A DNA stretch of 45,975 nucleotides, from the NCBI GenBank assembly GCA_019414725.1, contig DXLM01000008.1, positions 1-45,975 of the forward strand, read 5' to 3'. The translations under genes and the position numbers were made by a program. Position 1 is the stretch's first letter, and the number at the start of each line of letters is the position of its first letter. Source of the DNA: Bacteroides sp. Its GTDB lineage: Bacteria > Bacteroidota > Bacteroidia > Bacteroidales > Bacteroidaceae. The notes under the pieces are model-generated. The model searched no databases and was not told where the DNA came from. It saw only the letters and a list, made by a program, of their open reading frames with translations. This document shows, piece by piece, positions 1-7,604 of this stretch.

Positions 1-94
1 TTCCCATGCATTTCATTTCGGCATTCAGCTTCATCATTTTGTAATCCGACATCAAGCTGCAATTCAGCCGGATAAACTGTTCGGTGTAATCCAT
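1..94 (-). CDS. N-terminus of an unidentified gene (runs off the left edge)
   Basis: Only the first 31 codons are present. The peptide starts MDYTEQFIRLNCSLMSDYKM and continues with a Met/Lys-rich stretch. The start is well supported: an ATG with an AAAGGA ribosome-binding-like sequence just upstream, and a TAACTTTG -7 element about 25 bases further up. The short peptide faintly recalls the start of DUF4373 (Lin1244/Lin1753-type) proteins, but 31 residues are too few to say. Function unknown. Confidence 0.6.
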   Translation of the reverse strand, partial: MDYTEQFIRLNCSLMSDYKMMKLNAEMKCMG

Positions 95-118
95 TCCTTT
101 GGTTTATTATATAGATGA

Positions 119-126
119 CAAAGTTA
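119..126 (-). promoter_or_regulatory. Bacteroidota -7 element for the left-edge gene
   Basis: On the minus strand this reads TAACTTTG, matching the TAnnTTTG consensus, 24 bases upstream of the ATG at 94. The -33 region is T-rich but has no clear TTTG. Confidence 0.55.
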
Positions 127-407
127 CGAAAAAAAGTGAAACACAGAAAGATATAGTGATAGAATTGAGTTACAATAGTGTCGGTTGAACTGCCGATTAT
201 TCGTAAAGCCATTACAATCCCCGCCGAAACCAAATCCTGCCACCGCTACGTTACTTGTTCGTAACCATGCCCGAAAATAATAGTTACCCCATGGATTAAA
301 AAAACGTCACTGATGAAAATCTTTATCCTCGACACCAAACGCTACAAAAAGGAATAAAATACAGAATCTTTAAAAACTTGTTATTCGCTATTCTCGATAA
401 AAAGCAG
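127..407. other. Non-coding stretch between the edge gene and the R-M island
   Basis: No convincing gene is seen. The only start-to-stop stretch that reads like protein is a 14-codon ORF at 313-357 (MKIFILDTKRYKKE), which could be the tail of a decayed gene but is too short to call. The region probably marks the left junction of the restriction-modification island. Confidence 0.4.
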
Positions 408-415
408 TACTTTTG
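408..415 (+). promoter_or_regulatory. -7 element for the methyltransferase-endonuclease operon
   Basis: TACTTTTG matches TAnnTTTG and lies 26 bases before the methyltransferase ATG at 442. A TTG at 378-380 is too far away to be a standard -33 element. Confidence 0.6.
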
Positions 416-441
416 TCCTCATTAATTAATTCACAAATTGA

Positions 442-1737
442 ATGATCGCAAAAAAAACAGTCATAAAAGATATTAAGCTCGCCGATTTCCCCGAGGAAAT
501 TGACGAGCAAAACAACATAAAAGTGTACGGAGAGACCAGTTGGGAAAATCAATTGGCTGTACTCAGCCATTATCTGCATAACAACGACTGCATCGAAAGC
601 AAAGAAAGTAAGTGGGAAGTGATATACGCCATCCGTGAGTTTTTAGAGCAGAAAAAAGAGAGCAAGAAAGAAGAAATAACGGATGAATATGTGACCAAAG
701 TCGCAGAAGATCCTACCGCATACGGTCTGTTCTCGGATTTCTTCAACGTACCATTTCCTGATCCTAAAAAACCAAAATTCACTTTCATCGACCTATTTGC
801 CGGAATGGGAGGTTTCCGCCTAGCCATGCAGGCGCAAGGTGGCAAGTGTGTATTCTCGTCGGAATGGAACAAATATGCCCAAAAGACTTACTTGGCAAAC
901 TTTGGAGAAATGCCTTTTGGCGACATTACAAAAGAAATAACCAAAAGCTATATCCCTCGGAATTTTGATGTGCTATGTGCCGGCTTTCCGTGTCAACCAT
1001 TTTCTATTGCCGGAGTATCGAAGAAAAAAAGTCTCGGACGGGAAACGGGCTTCAAGGATAAAACACAAGGTACGTTATTTTTTGATGTGGCAGACATTAT
1101 CAGTCGTCACCGTCCCAAAGCATTCTTTTTGGAGAATGTGAAAAACCTGATGTCTCATGACAAAGGCAACACGTTCAAGGTAATCAAGGGCACATTAGAG
1201 GAATTGCGTTATTCACTCCACTACCTTGTCATGGACGGACAAACCTATGTGCCACAACATCGGGAACGTATCATGATAGTAGGTTTTAACCAAGATGTCT
1301 TTCATGGAAAAGAGCAATTCGCCTTTCCCGAGCAGAAACAATCAACCCAAAGCATCAAAGAAATACTAGACCCTGATATTGACGAAAAATACACGTTGAG
1401 TGATAAGCTTTGGAGCTATCTGCAAAACTATGCAGAAAAGCATCGCGCCAAGGGAAATGGATTTGGTTTCGGAATGGTGGATCTGAATGGCATTTCCCGT
1501 ACTTTAAGTGCCCGTTACTATAAGGATGGTTCCGAAATCCTTATTCCACAAACAGGAGGAAAGAATCCTCGCAGATTGTCTCCTCGCGAATGTGCCCGAC
1601 TAATGGGATATCCCGATGAATATCGCCTTAACCAAGTTTCTGATGTACAAGCTTACAGGCAATGCGGGAATTCAGTCGTAGTACCTCTTATTACAGCCGT
1701 TTCAGAACAATTAGTAAAAGCCATGTTAAATAATTGA
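442..1737 (+). CDS. dcm: DNA (cytosine-5-)-methyltransferase, Dcm/M.EcoRII type
   Basis: A 431-residue C5-cytosine methyltransferase that transfers a methyl group from S-adenosylmethionine to DNA. After an N-terminal extension of about 110 residues come the family motifs in order: FAGMGG (residues 119-124, cofactor binding), PCQ with the catalytic Cys184, ENV (231-233), QHRER (272-276), the RRLSPRECARLMG region, and QCGNSVVVP near the end. The phrases SSEWNK, GVSKKKSLGR, TQGTLFFDV, RTLSARYYKDG and QAYRQCGNSVVVP match what I recall of E. coli Dcm and M.EcoRII, so the expected target is CCWGG with the inner C methylated. The specificity is inferred. It overlaps the endonuclease gene or abuts it, and a Vsr gene follows on the other strand, the usual partners of this family. 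Confidence 0.95.
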   Translation: MIAKKTVIKDIKLADFPEEIDEQNNIKVYGETSWENQLAVLSHYLHNNDCIESKESKWEVIYAIREFLEQKKESKKEEITDEYVTKVAEDPTAYGLFSDFFNVPFPDPKKPKFTFIDLFAGMGGFRLAMQAQGGKCVFSSEWNKYAQKTYLANFGEMPFGDITKEITKSYIPRNFDVLCAGFPCQPFSIAGVSKKKSLGRETGFKDKTQGTLFFDVADIISRHRPKAFFLENVKNLMSHDKGNTFKVIKGTLEELRYSLHYLVMDGQTYVPQHRERIMIVGFNQDVFHGKEQFAFPEQKQSTQSIKEILDPDIDEKYTLSDKLWSYLQNYAEKHRAKGNGFGFGMVDLNGISRTLSARYYKDGSEILIPQTGGKNPRRLSPRECARLMGYPDEYRLNQVSDVQAYRQCGNSVVVPLITAVSEQLVKAMLNN

Positions 1738-1742
1738 TTATT

Positions 1743-2933
1743 ATGAGTGAAATTCTAAATAGTGCCATAGTCAAAGTACAAAATGCCAAATATGCATTTT
1801 GCCGTTTCATTACAGCCAATGATACTGGGAAGAACGGTTCACATCAAGCAGGCTTCTATATACCAAAATGCGCAGCGGCACTTTTGTTCGACACTCCGGG
1901 AGTGAAAGGTGAAAACAAAGACAAGATGGTAAAGGTCAAATGGCAAGATGATTTTACAACTGACAGCCGTTTTATCTATTATGGGCAAGGAACACGTAAT
2001 GAATACCGAATAACCCGTTTTGGGAAAGGCTTTCCTTTTTTTGAGGAAGACAATGTAGGCGATTTGCTCATTATTGCCCAACAGAGCGAAGATTATTATT
2101 ATGGTTTCGTCTTGCAGACAGATCAGGACATTGACGATTTCTTTGCCTATTTCAACCTTTCTCCGGAGAAAACAAATCAATTGATTGATGTTACACAAGC
2201 AAGTACACCGGAAAAGCAATTGGAAATCGGCATCCAAGAGCTTGTTGCCTTATACACCGATTTTCCGGAAACCCGGCAAATGGCTCAATTCGCCAGAGAC
2301 ATATATAACAAAGCTCATCATATCACGGACTTTCATATTTGCAAGTTTCCCGATGAACAATTATTAAAATGGATTGATACGGAGTACAGTCTATTCCGCT
2401 GTTTCGAGGAGAAAGTTTATGCACCTATTTACAGTGTGCCTTTTTCTAACTGTCAAGAATTGGTCAAATTCTCAAACATCATTCTCAACCGTCGCAAATC
2501 CCGCGCAGGCAAATCCTTGGAGCATCACCTTGCAACGATATTCACGGCGGCACAATTGGAATACGAAGAACAAGCCGTGACAGAAGACAATAAAAAGCCC
2601 GATTTCCTGTTTCCCAACGGAGAAGCTTACCATAACATGCTGTTTCCTGCTAACAAATTGGTATTTCTTGGAGCAAAAACAACCTGCAAAGACCGTTGGC
2701 GACAAGTTCTGAACGAAGCAGACCGCATCGAAACCAAATACTTGTTTACCCTGCAACAAGGCATTTCCAAGAATCAGCTTCGGGAAATGAAGCACGAACA
2801 CCTTAAACTTGTTGTCCCTGCCTCTTACCGGACATCATTTGACAAAGAGTTCCAACCTGAAATTGAGACATTGGCTTCATTCATCGAAATGGTTAAATTA
2901 AAACAAAACAGTAACCCCATCTATTCAGTATAA
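1743..2933 (+). CDS. Type II restriction endonuclease, EcoRII family
   Basis: A 396-residue endonuclease predicted to cut DNA at unmethylated CCWGG. Length is close to EcoRII (about 400). The N-terminal half fits the EcoRII effector/DNA-binding domain. The C-terminal half, from about residue 245, fits the EcoRII catalytic domain: SRAGKSLEHHL, then DNKKPDFLFP with the PD pair at 286-287, then LGAKTTCKDRW at about 310-319 with the catalytic-type lysine, then VLNEADRIETKYLFTLQQG. I chose the ATG at 1743, five bases after the methyltransferase stop. A TTG at 1734 in the same frame would add three residues and overlap that stop by four bases. Tight coupling suggests one transcript with the methyltransferase. 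The gene ends one base before the end of the convergent vsr gene. Confidence 0.93.
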   Translation: MSEILNSAIVKVQNAKYAFCRFITANDTGKNGSHQAGFYIPKCAAALLFDTPGVKGENKDKMVKVKWQDDFTTDSRFIYYGQGTRNEYRITRFGKGFPFFEEDNVGDLLIIAQQSEDYYYGFVLQTDQDIDDFFAYFNLSPEKTNQLIDVTQASTPEKQLEIGIQELVALYTDFPETRQMAQFARDIYNKAHHITDFHICKFPDEQLLKWIDTEYSLFRCFEEKVYAPIYSVPFSNCQELVKFSNIILNRRKSRAGKSLEHHLATIFTAAQLEYEEQAVTEDNKKPDFLFPNGEAYHNMLFPANKLVFLGAKTTCKDRWRQVLNEADRIETKYLFTLQQGISKNQLREMKHEHLKLVVPASYRTSFDKEFQPEIETLASFIEMVKLKQNSNPIYSV

Positions 2934-2934
2934 A

Positions 2935-3450
2935 TCACCTCTTCCCATATTCCGCTTCGCCCTCGGTCACCACGCCGGGGGGATCTTTGTCCTCCGGTAT
3001 TTCATAAAACATGGAAGGTCGCGACCTGAATCGTTCCAAATACGTATGGTTGATGTAATATTCTATCTCCAGCAACGTCTGCTGCCTCACCGCAGATTTC
3101 AACTGACACTCCCACACGGTTATTACCGACCAACCCATTTTACGTAACTTCTCCTTGTTACGCTTGTCCCTCAGCTTATTCCCTTCAATCTTATTTTTCC
3201 AAAACTCGCAGTTGGTCTTGGGCATGGTACCGTCCACCTCATGCCCGTGCCAAAAACATCCGTGAATAAAAATCACGATGCCGTATTTGCGCAATACGAT
3301 ATCCGGAGTTCCCGGCAGCCCCTTTACATTTTTGCGGTAACGGTAGCCACGGGAGAAGAGGTAACGGCGCACGATCCATTCCGGTTTCGTGTCCTTGCCC
3401 TTGATTTTCGCCATGACGGCGGAACGCTTCTTCTTACTCCAAATATCCAT
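2935..3450 (-). CDS. vsr: Very short patch repair endonuclease Vsr
   Basis: A 171-residue Vsr endonuclease that nicks next to the T of T:G mismatches, which arise when 5-methylcytosine deaminates at the Dcm target. Family signatures are intact: an N-terminal RSAVMAKIKGKDTKPE helix, then GLPGTPDIVL with Asp50 (equivalent to the catalytic Asp51 of E. coli Vsr), then FIHGCFWHGH with His63, Cys65, His68 and His70 for catalysis and zinc binding, then the VITVWECQL C-terminal core. It is slightly longer than the E. coli protein because of a charged C-terminal tail. It converges on the endonuclease gene with a one-base gap and has its own -7 element. Its job here is to repair mutations caused by the neighbouring methyltransferase. 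Confidence 0.95.
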   Translation of the reverse strand: MDIWSKKKRSAVMAKIKGKDTKPEWIVRRYLFSRGYRYRKNVKGLPGTPDIVLRKYGIVIFIHGCFWHGHEVDGTMPKTNCEFWKNKIEGNKLRDKRNKEKLRKMGWSVITVWECQLKSAVRQQTLLEIEYYINHTYLERFRSRPSMFYEIPEDKDPPGVVTEGEAEYGKR

Positions 3451-3469
3451 ACACTTCGGTTCGATATGG

Positions 3470-3477
3470 CAAAATTA
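3470..3477 (-). promoter_or_regulatory. -7 element for vsr
   Basis: On the minus strand this reads TAATTTTG, a match to TAnnTTTG, 20 bases upstream of the vsr ATG at 3450. No clear -33 element. Confidence 0.5.
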
Positions 3478-3626
3478 ACCAATTTATGTCAATTCTTCGA
3501 ATTTCTGAATATGAGAATACATGTAATAGTTCTTCGCAAAAAACGCATCTTCCTCTGCACGCCGTTCCAAGATACATCTGTATCGTTCTCTTGGAATGAT
3601 CTGTTCCTTTCATATCGCTGTCGTTT

Positions 3627-3839
3627 TTAGATTGTCAGTTTCAGTATCTCTCTCCAATAGGTCGGATCCGCCTCGCTTAGAAAGAAATCTATGAAGTCCC
3701 TTCGTGTGTCCTTGTTCAACCGAGTGGCAACAATCATTCTTCCCGCTTCCGGCAAAAGGGGACAACGAAAAAAAGAAATATCATTTGGTAGCCCGTAAAA
3801 GCACCTTTTAGCATAAGTACAAAAGAAAGGGACATTGCG
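3627..3839 (-). pseudogene. C-terminal remnant of an unidentified gene
   Basis: The minus strand has an open frame of 70 codons ending at a TAA at 3627-3629. It reads like real protein (FRCPLLPEAGRMIVATRL, then DFIDFFLSEADPTYWREIL). It has no plausible start near its beginning, because two TGA codons in tandem block the frame just upstream (3840-3845). I read it as the surviving tail of a decayed gene next to the R-M island. The parent family is not recognised. An intact gene using an internal ATG at the Met of GRMIV would be only about 36 residues. Confidence 0.4.
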
Positions 3840-3845
3840 TCATCA

Positions 3846-4082
3846 GTCTAAACATCGTCTAGGCGCACGAGGCTGTACCTTTTTCTCCGGTTAGGCAGTA
3901 GTCGGCACACGCTTGCTCAAAAATCGTTTTGGCAATGGTGTCCAACGGACAAAACCGCTTTTACAAAAAATCTTATGAATAAGGGAATAAAAAACCGAGA
4001 GTTTATTTCAAAATCTCCGATTAAATTAAAACACACGCTATATCCGTCCAAAGGTAACAGAAGAAGATTTATGAATATTTAT
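3846..4082. other. Non-coding stretch right of the R-M island
   Basis: No gene is visible on either strand. All frames carry frequent stops and the sequence becomes AT-rich towards the lysO promoter. It probably holds decayed DNA from the same lost gene as the remnant at 3627-3839. Confidence 0.4.
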
Positions 4083-4113
4083 TTTGAAAATATACATAAA
4101 AGGATTATCTTTG
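4083..4113 (+). promoter_or_regulatory. Canonical Bacteroidota promoter for the lysO leader
   Basis: TTTG (4083-4086), 19 bases, then TATCTTTG (4106-4113) gives a full -33/-7 match. Transcription would start near 4120, about 260 bases before the first lysO gene, leaving a long 5' leader. Confidence 0.75.
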
Positions 4114-4134
4114 CACCGCAAATGAATCAATGAT

Positions 4135-4242
4135 ATGAACCAATTACAGACTACATACAGCATACATCACCTTACATCGGGAAATACCCCCCTGTGTAAT
4201 CACTTCATTGTGCATGTACATTGGTTCAGCGGCTTTGTTTAG
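4135..4242 (+). CDS. Possible 35-residue leader peptide upstream of lysO
   Basis: An ATG-to-TAG ORF, beginning MNQLQTTYSIHHLTSGN and ending HVHWFSGFV, starts about 15 bases after the predicted transcription start. Downstream, CTTTCATC (4273-4280) can pair perfectly with GATGAAAG (4299-4306), and a small CGGTgaaACCG hairpin follows at about 4331-4341. The layout resembles a translated leader that controls the genes behind it. The peptide has several His and aromatic residues but no Lys, so it does not look like a lysine attenuator. It may also be chance. No family recognised. Confidence 0.35.
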   Translation: MNQLQTTYSIHHLTSGNTPLCNHFIVHVHWFSGFV

Positions 4243-4272
4243 ATTTCCACTCACACGTAATTTATTACCCAA

Positions 4273-4306
4273 CTTTCATCCTACCCACACACGTGCCCGA
4301 TGAAAG
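4273..4306 (+). promoter_or_regulatory. Predicted hairpin in the lysO leader
   Basis: An eight-base perfect stem (CTTTCATC with GATGAAAG) encloses an 18-base loop, between the possible leader peptide and the first lysO gene. There is no U-run behind it, so it is not a plain terminator. Regulatory role is inferred only. Confidence 0.3.
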
Positions 4307-4378
4307 ATATATTGCATGATGGTTCTCATTCGGTGAAACCGTCGGGTTGTATATGTTTTACTATAAAAATTGATTGCT

Positions 4379-4657
4379 ATGTTTACTATTATATCTATTA
4401 TGTTTGTTGGTATCGGTATAGGATATGTATTGCGCAACTTGCAGTTTTTACAGAAAATAGAAAAGAGTACATCACTCACTATCTTCCTGCTGCTGTTTGT
4501 TTTGGGAATCTCTATCGGCTCCAACAGCTTAATCATTAACAATTTAGGCAGATTCGGATGGCAGGCGGCTATATTGGCTACATTAAGCATTTTGGGCAGT
4601 ATGCTAGCTTCTTTCCTGGTATTTCATCTGTTTTTTAAGAAAGGAGGCAAACAATGA
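4379..4657 (+). CDS. LysO-type exporter, N-terminal half (DUF340)
   Basis: A 92-residue membrane protein with three hydrophobic stretches, including a VGIGIGYVLRNL start and a VLGISIGSNSLIINNL segment, matching the first part of the LysO/YbjE (DUF340) family that exports lysine in E. coli. The second part of the family is encoded by the next gene, overlapping by four bases (ATGA). Together they total 298 residues, about the length of single-chain LysO, so the two products probably form one transporter. I chose the ATG at 4379. A TTG at 4370 would add three residues. The substrate is inferred from the family. Confidence 0.8.
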   Translation: MFTIISIMFVGIGIGYVLRNLQFLQKIEKSTSLTIFLLLFVLGISIGSNSLIINNLGRFGWQAAILATLSILGSMLASFLVFHLFFKKGGKQ

Positions 4658-5274
4658 AAGGCAGTTTGGTTGTTGTCGCATTTTTTTGTGCAGGATGTAT
4701 GATTGGAGCTGTCAATAATTTCCAGTATGACATGCACTCTGTTTCCATGTATGTGCTTTATGCACTGATGCTCCAAGTAGGAATCAGCATAGGCAGCAAT
4801 AAGAAATTGAAAGAACTGATTAAAAGCTTACGGCTGAAAATGCTCCTGGTACCGATGGCTACCATTGCGGGAACCTTGCTTTTCTCGGCACTGGCCAGTC
4901 TGCTATTAAGCCAATGGAGTGTATTCGACTGTATGGCGGTGGGCAGCGGCTTTGCCTATTATTCGCTTTCCTCCATCCTGATCACACAGTTCAAAGAACC
5001 GTCTATCGGATTACAACTGGCCACCGAATTGGGAACCATTGCGTTACTGGCCAATATTTTCCGGGAGATGATGGCATTGCTCGGTGCTCCGCTCATACGG
5101 AAATATTTCGGACAGCTGGCTCCCATCTCGGCTGCCGGAGTGAACTCGATGGATGTATTGCTGCCATCCATCACACGTTATTCGGGAAAAGACATGATTC
5201 CCCTGGCCATATTCCACGGAATACTGATTGATATGAGTGTTCCTGTTTTCGTATCCTTCTTCTGTAATTTATAA
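4654..5274 (+). CDS. LysO-type exporter, C-terminal half (DUF340)
   Basis: A 206-residue membrane protein with about six hydrophobic segments, fitting the larger C-terminal part of LysO. It contains the family stretches MLQVGISIGSNKKLKEL, GSGFAYYSLSSILITQ and ELGTIALLANIFREM. It is translationally coupled to the N-terminal half by an ATGA overlap. A strong hairpin terminator follows six bases after the stop. The pair probably acts in the inner membrane as an amino acid (lysine) exporter. The split form is common in Bacteroidota as far as I recall. Confidence 0.85.
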   Translation: MKGSLVVVAFFCAGCMIGAVNNFQYDMHSVSMYVLYALMLQVGISIGSNKKLKELIKSLRLKMLLVPMATIAGTLLFSALASLLLSQWSVFDCMAVGSGFAYYSLSSILITQFKEPSIGLQLATELGTIALLANIFREMMALLGAPLIRKYFGQLAPISAAGVNSMDVLLPSITRYSGKDMIPLAIFHGILIDMSVPVFVSFFCNL

Positions 5275-5279
5275 AAAAA

Positions 5280-5316
5280 GAGAAGCCCGCTGATTGGTTA
5301 AGCGGGCTTCTCTTTC
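5280..5316. terminator. Bidirectional terminator between lysO and the peptide transporter
   Basis: A perfect 12-base stem, GAGAAGCCCGCT (5280-5291) with AGCGGGCTTCTC (5301-5312), has a nine-base loop and is flanked by A and T runs. It sits between two convergent genes. Confidence 0.85.
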
Positions 5317-5336
5317 ATATATAATATAGGCGGGAA

Positions 5337-6998
5337 TTATTTCGCAACCTTTTCCAGTTTCTTCATGATAGAGAAGATGAACAATGCTGAAAGCAAGCAG
5401 CACACAATCAATACACTCCATACCATCCACAACTGCATATCACCCCACAAATAACCGATGATAGCTACCAGATAGTTACCAATAGCAGTAGCCACAAACC
5501 AAAGTCCCATCATAGCGCCTTTATACTTGGGAGGAGCTACCTTGGAAACAAATGAGATACCCATCGGTGACAGGAACAATTCGGCAAAAGTCAATACCAG
5601 ATAAGTCGAGATCAGCCAGTTGGGTGAAACCAACGCGCTCTCGGCAATACCATTGGCTTCTACTTCAGCAGGAGTAGGCAGACCGAATGAGCCGAATGCC
5701 AGCAACATGAAACCTACTGCGGCAATCACCATACCGATACCGATTTTACGCGGAGCTGATGGTTCTTTTCCTTTCTTTGCCAATGAACCGAATACTGCCA
5801 GTGATACCGGAGTCAGAGCGACAACGAAGAAGGGGTTAAACTGTTGGAAAATCTGAGGAAGGATAGGCAATGTAGGATCCATAGTACCATAATTGACTCC
5901 TAAAACCACAAGAGCCAAGGTAGCAATAACGCCTGAAATCAATTTGCCCTTGCCTGTCTTGGACTGGAACAGTGAGAAACCTGCATAAACGGTTACAATA
6001 AGCAGAGCCAGATTCCATACGCTGAAGCCAAGGCGATCCAGACCGGTTACCTCATGTGCCGTGTAGTCACGGGCGAAGAAGGTCATGGTAAGACCGTTCT
6101 GATGGAATGCCATCCAGAAGAAAATAACCACAGCGAATACCAGCAACAAAGCGACGATGCGTTCTTTGGTCTGTGCGGGAGTCAGCTCTTCTTCGTGTAC
6201 ATTGGCCGGTTTAGCCTGCTTGGAGTTGTAATCGGCATGTTTGAATGTAGAACGGAAAATAACATAAATAGCCATAGAGGCAACCAGTGAGATACAAGCT
6301 ACACCGAAACCATAGTTATAGGCTTCTGACAATTTATCAATATAAGTAGTACAGAAATCAGCCATGCTTCCTGTGAAATTCTGTGCGGTCTGCATGGCAG
6401 TCAGTGTGGCCTCGCCTTCGGCGGTAATCGTACCGTCCAGGAACTGGTGTGCCAAAGAAGGTATCTGGGGCACATAGCTGAAGCCTGCTTTGCCCAACAC
6501 ATAGTTGGTCATGGCAGTAGCGGCAGTCGGAGCGAACAGGGCACCGATGTTGATTGCCATATAGAACAAACTGAAAGCGGTATCACGTTTCGCGCTATAC
6601 TCAGGAGCATCATACAGATTACCTACCATTACTTGCAGATTTCCCTTGAAAAGTCCGGTTCCCAAAGCAATCAGGGCAAGAGCGCCGAACATGGAATACA
6701 ATCCGATATTGGTTGCCATCGGGATAGCCAGCAGCACATAACCGGCAAACATGATAACGATACCGGTAGTAACCATCTTGCCATAACCGAATTTATCGGC
6801 CAGGATACCTCCGATAAGCGGCATGAAATACACTCCTGCCAGGAAACTGGCAAAGATTGTTGACGTCGTGGCGGCTGTAAAGCCGAATTTCGCTTGCAGG
6901 AAGAGAGTGAAAATAGCAAGCATGGTGTAATAACCAAAGCGTTCGCCGGTATTGGCGAGAGCTAATGCGTATAAGCCTTTAGGCTGTCCTTCAAACAT
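5337..6998 (-). CDS. POT-family di/tripeptide:proton symporter
   Basis: A 553-residue MFS transporter of the proton-dependent oligopeptide (POT/PTR2) family that imports short peptides across the inner membrane. It has about 14 hydrophobic segments. The N-terminus carries NTGERFGYY (residues 16-24), the position of the family motif ExxERFxYY; the first Glu is Asn16 here. GLFKGNLQVMVGNLY and FAELFLSPMGISFVSKVAPPKYKG are also characteristic. It is a single-gene unit with its own -7 element and a shared terminator downstream. The substrate is inferred from the family. The motif change could alter proton coupling. Confidence 0.92.
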   Translation of the reverse strand: MFEGQPKGLYALALANTGERFGYYTMLAIFTLFLQAKFGFTAATTSTIFASFLAGVYFMPLIGGILADKFGYGKMVTTGIVIMFAGYVLLAIPMATNIGLYSMFGALALIALGTGLFKGNLQVMVGNLYDAPEYSAKRDTAFSLFYMAINIGALFAPTAATAMTNYVLGKAGFSYVPQIPSLAHQFLDGTITAEGEATLTAMQTAQNFTGSMADFCTTYIDKLSEAYNYGFGVACISLVASMAIYVIFRSTFKHADYNSKQAKPANVHEEELTPAQTKERIVALLLVFAVVIFFWMAFHQNGLTMTFFARDYTAHEVTGLDRLGFSVWNLALLIVTVYAGFSLFQSKTGKGKLISGVIATLALVVLGVNYGTMDPTLPILPQIFQQFNPFFVVALTPVSLAVFGSLAKKGKEPSAPRKIGIGMVIAAVGFMLLAFGSFGLPTPAEVEANGIAESALVSPNWLISTYLVLTFAELFLSPMGISFVSKVAPPKYKGAMMGLWFVATAIGNYLVAIIGYLWGDMQLWMVWSVLIVCCLLSALFIFSIMKKLEKVAK

Positions 6999-7039
6999 AG
7001 TTGATAAAGATTTAATTAATAGTTAGTATTCTTTTTTTG

Positions 7040-7047
7040 CAAAGATA
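7040..7047 (-). promoter_or_regulatory. -7 element for the peptide transporter
   Basis: On the minus strand this reads TATCTTTG, 42 bases upstream of the transporter ATG at 6998. Confidence 0.6.
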
Positions 7048-7065
7048 TAACTTTTAGTCTATCTG

Positions 7066-7097
7066 AAAAAAAAAGAGCCACAAATGTGACTCTTTTT
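7066..7097 (-). terminator. Terminator after uvrA-ybaK
   Basis: On the minus strand AAAGAGTCAC (7095-7086) pairs with GTGGCTCTTT (7081-7072) around an ATTT loop, followed by a run of eight or nine Ts. It lies just past the ybaK stop. Confidence 0.8.
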
Positions 7098-7104
7098 GGC
7101 ATAT

Positions 7105-7590
7105 TTATTCGGTGAAAAGGGAACAAATCTCTGCTTTCGTTTCTTTTATCAGGTCATCGGCCGCTATTTTTATCTGTAATCCGCGGATACCGGCACTGAT
7201 ATAAATGTACGGGAATGCGGTGCAAGTCTCGTGTATATAGGTGGGGAAATGCTTTTTCATGCCGATGGGAGAACATCCTCCCCGGATATATCCTGTCAGG
7301 GGAAGCAGCTCTTTCATGGGAATCAGGTCGCATTTCTTGTTACCTGAGACTTTTGCCGCCATTTTTAAATCCACCTCGTGCTCGCCGGGTATGACACAGA
7401 CAAAATATCCGGATTTATCCCCATGAAGCACCAAAGTCTTGAAGACTTGTTCTATGTTCTCGCCCAAACTGGCGGCAACGTGAACAGCGCTGAGGTCGTT
7501 CTCGTCTACTTCGTATGGAATAAGCTCGTATGCTATCTTGGCCTTATCAAGCAGACGGGCTACGTTGGTTTTAGCTATTTTCTCTTTCAT
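7105..7590 (-). CDS. ybaK: Cys-tRNA(Pro)/aminoacyl-tRNA deacylase, YbaK/EbsC family
   Basis: A 161-residue YbaK-type editing domain protein that hydrolyses mischarged tRNAs, classically Cys-tRNA(Pro). Typical sequence blocks are the N-terminal KTNVARLLDKAKIAYELIPY, the VFKTLVLHGDKSGYFVCVIPG core, and GYIRGGCSPIGMKK with the conserved Gly/Pro turn, ending in the IYISAGIRGLQIKIAADDLI segment. It starts 14 bases after the uvrA stop, so the two are probably co-transcribed, and a strong terminator follows. Length is standard for the family. Confidence 0.93.
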   Translation of the reverse strand: MKEKIAKTNVARLLDKAKIAYELIPYEVDENDLSAVHVAASLGENIEQVFKTLVLHGDKSGYFVCVIPGEHEVDLKMAAKVSGNKKCDLIPMKELLPLTGYIRGGCSPIGMKKHFPTYIHETCTAFPYIYISAGIRGLQIKIAADDLIKETKAEICSLFTE

Positions 7591-7604
7591 TGCTGGTATG
7601 CCGG

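Noticed and set aside
1734..1742. TTG start for the EcoRII-type endonuclease overlapping the methyltransferase stop
   Set aside because: An ATG follows nine bases later in the same frame and is more usual. The TTG cannot be excluded.
4276..4590. Minus-strand 104-codon frame opposite the lysO N-terminal half
   Set aside because: Antisense to a well-supported membrane protein and without any domain.
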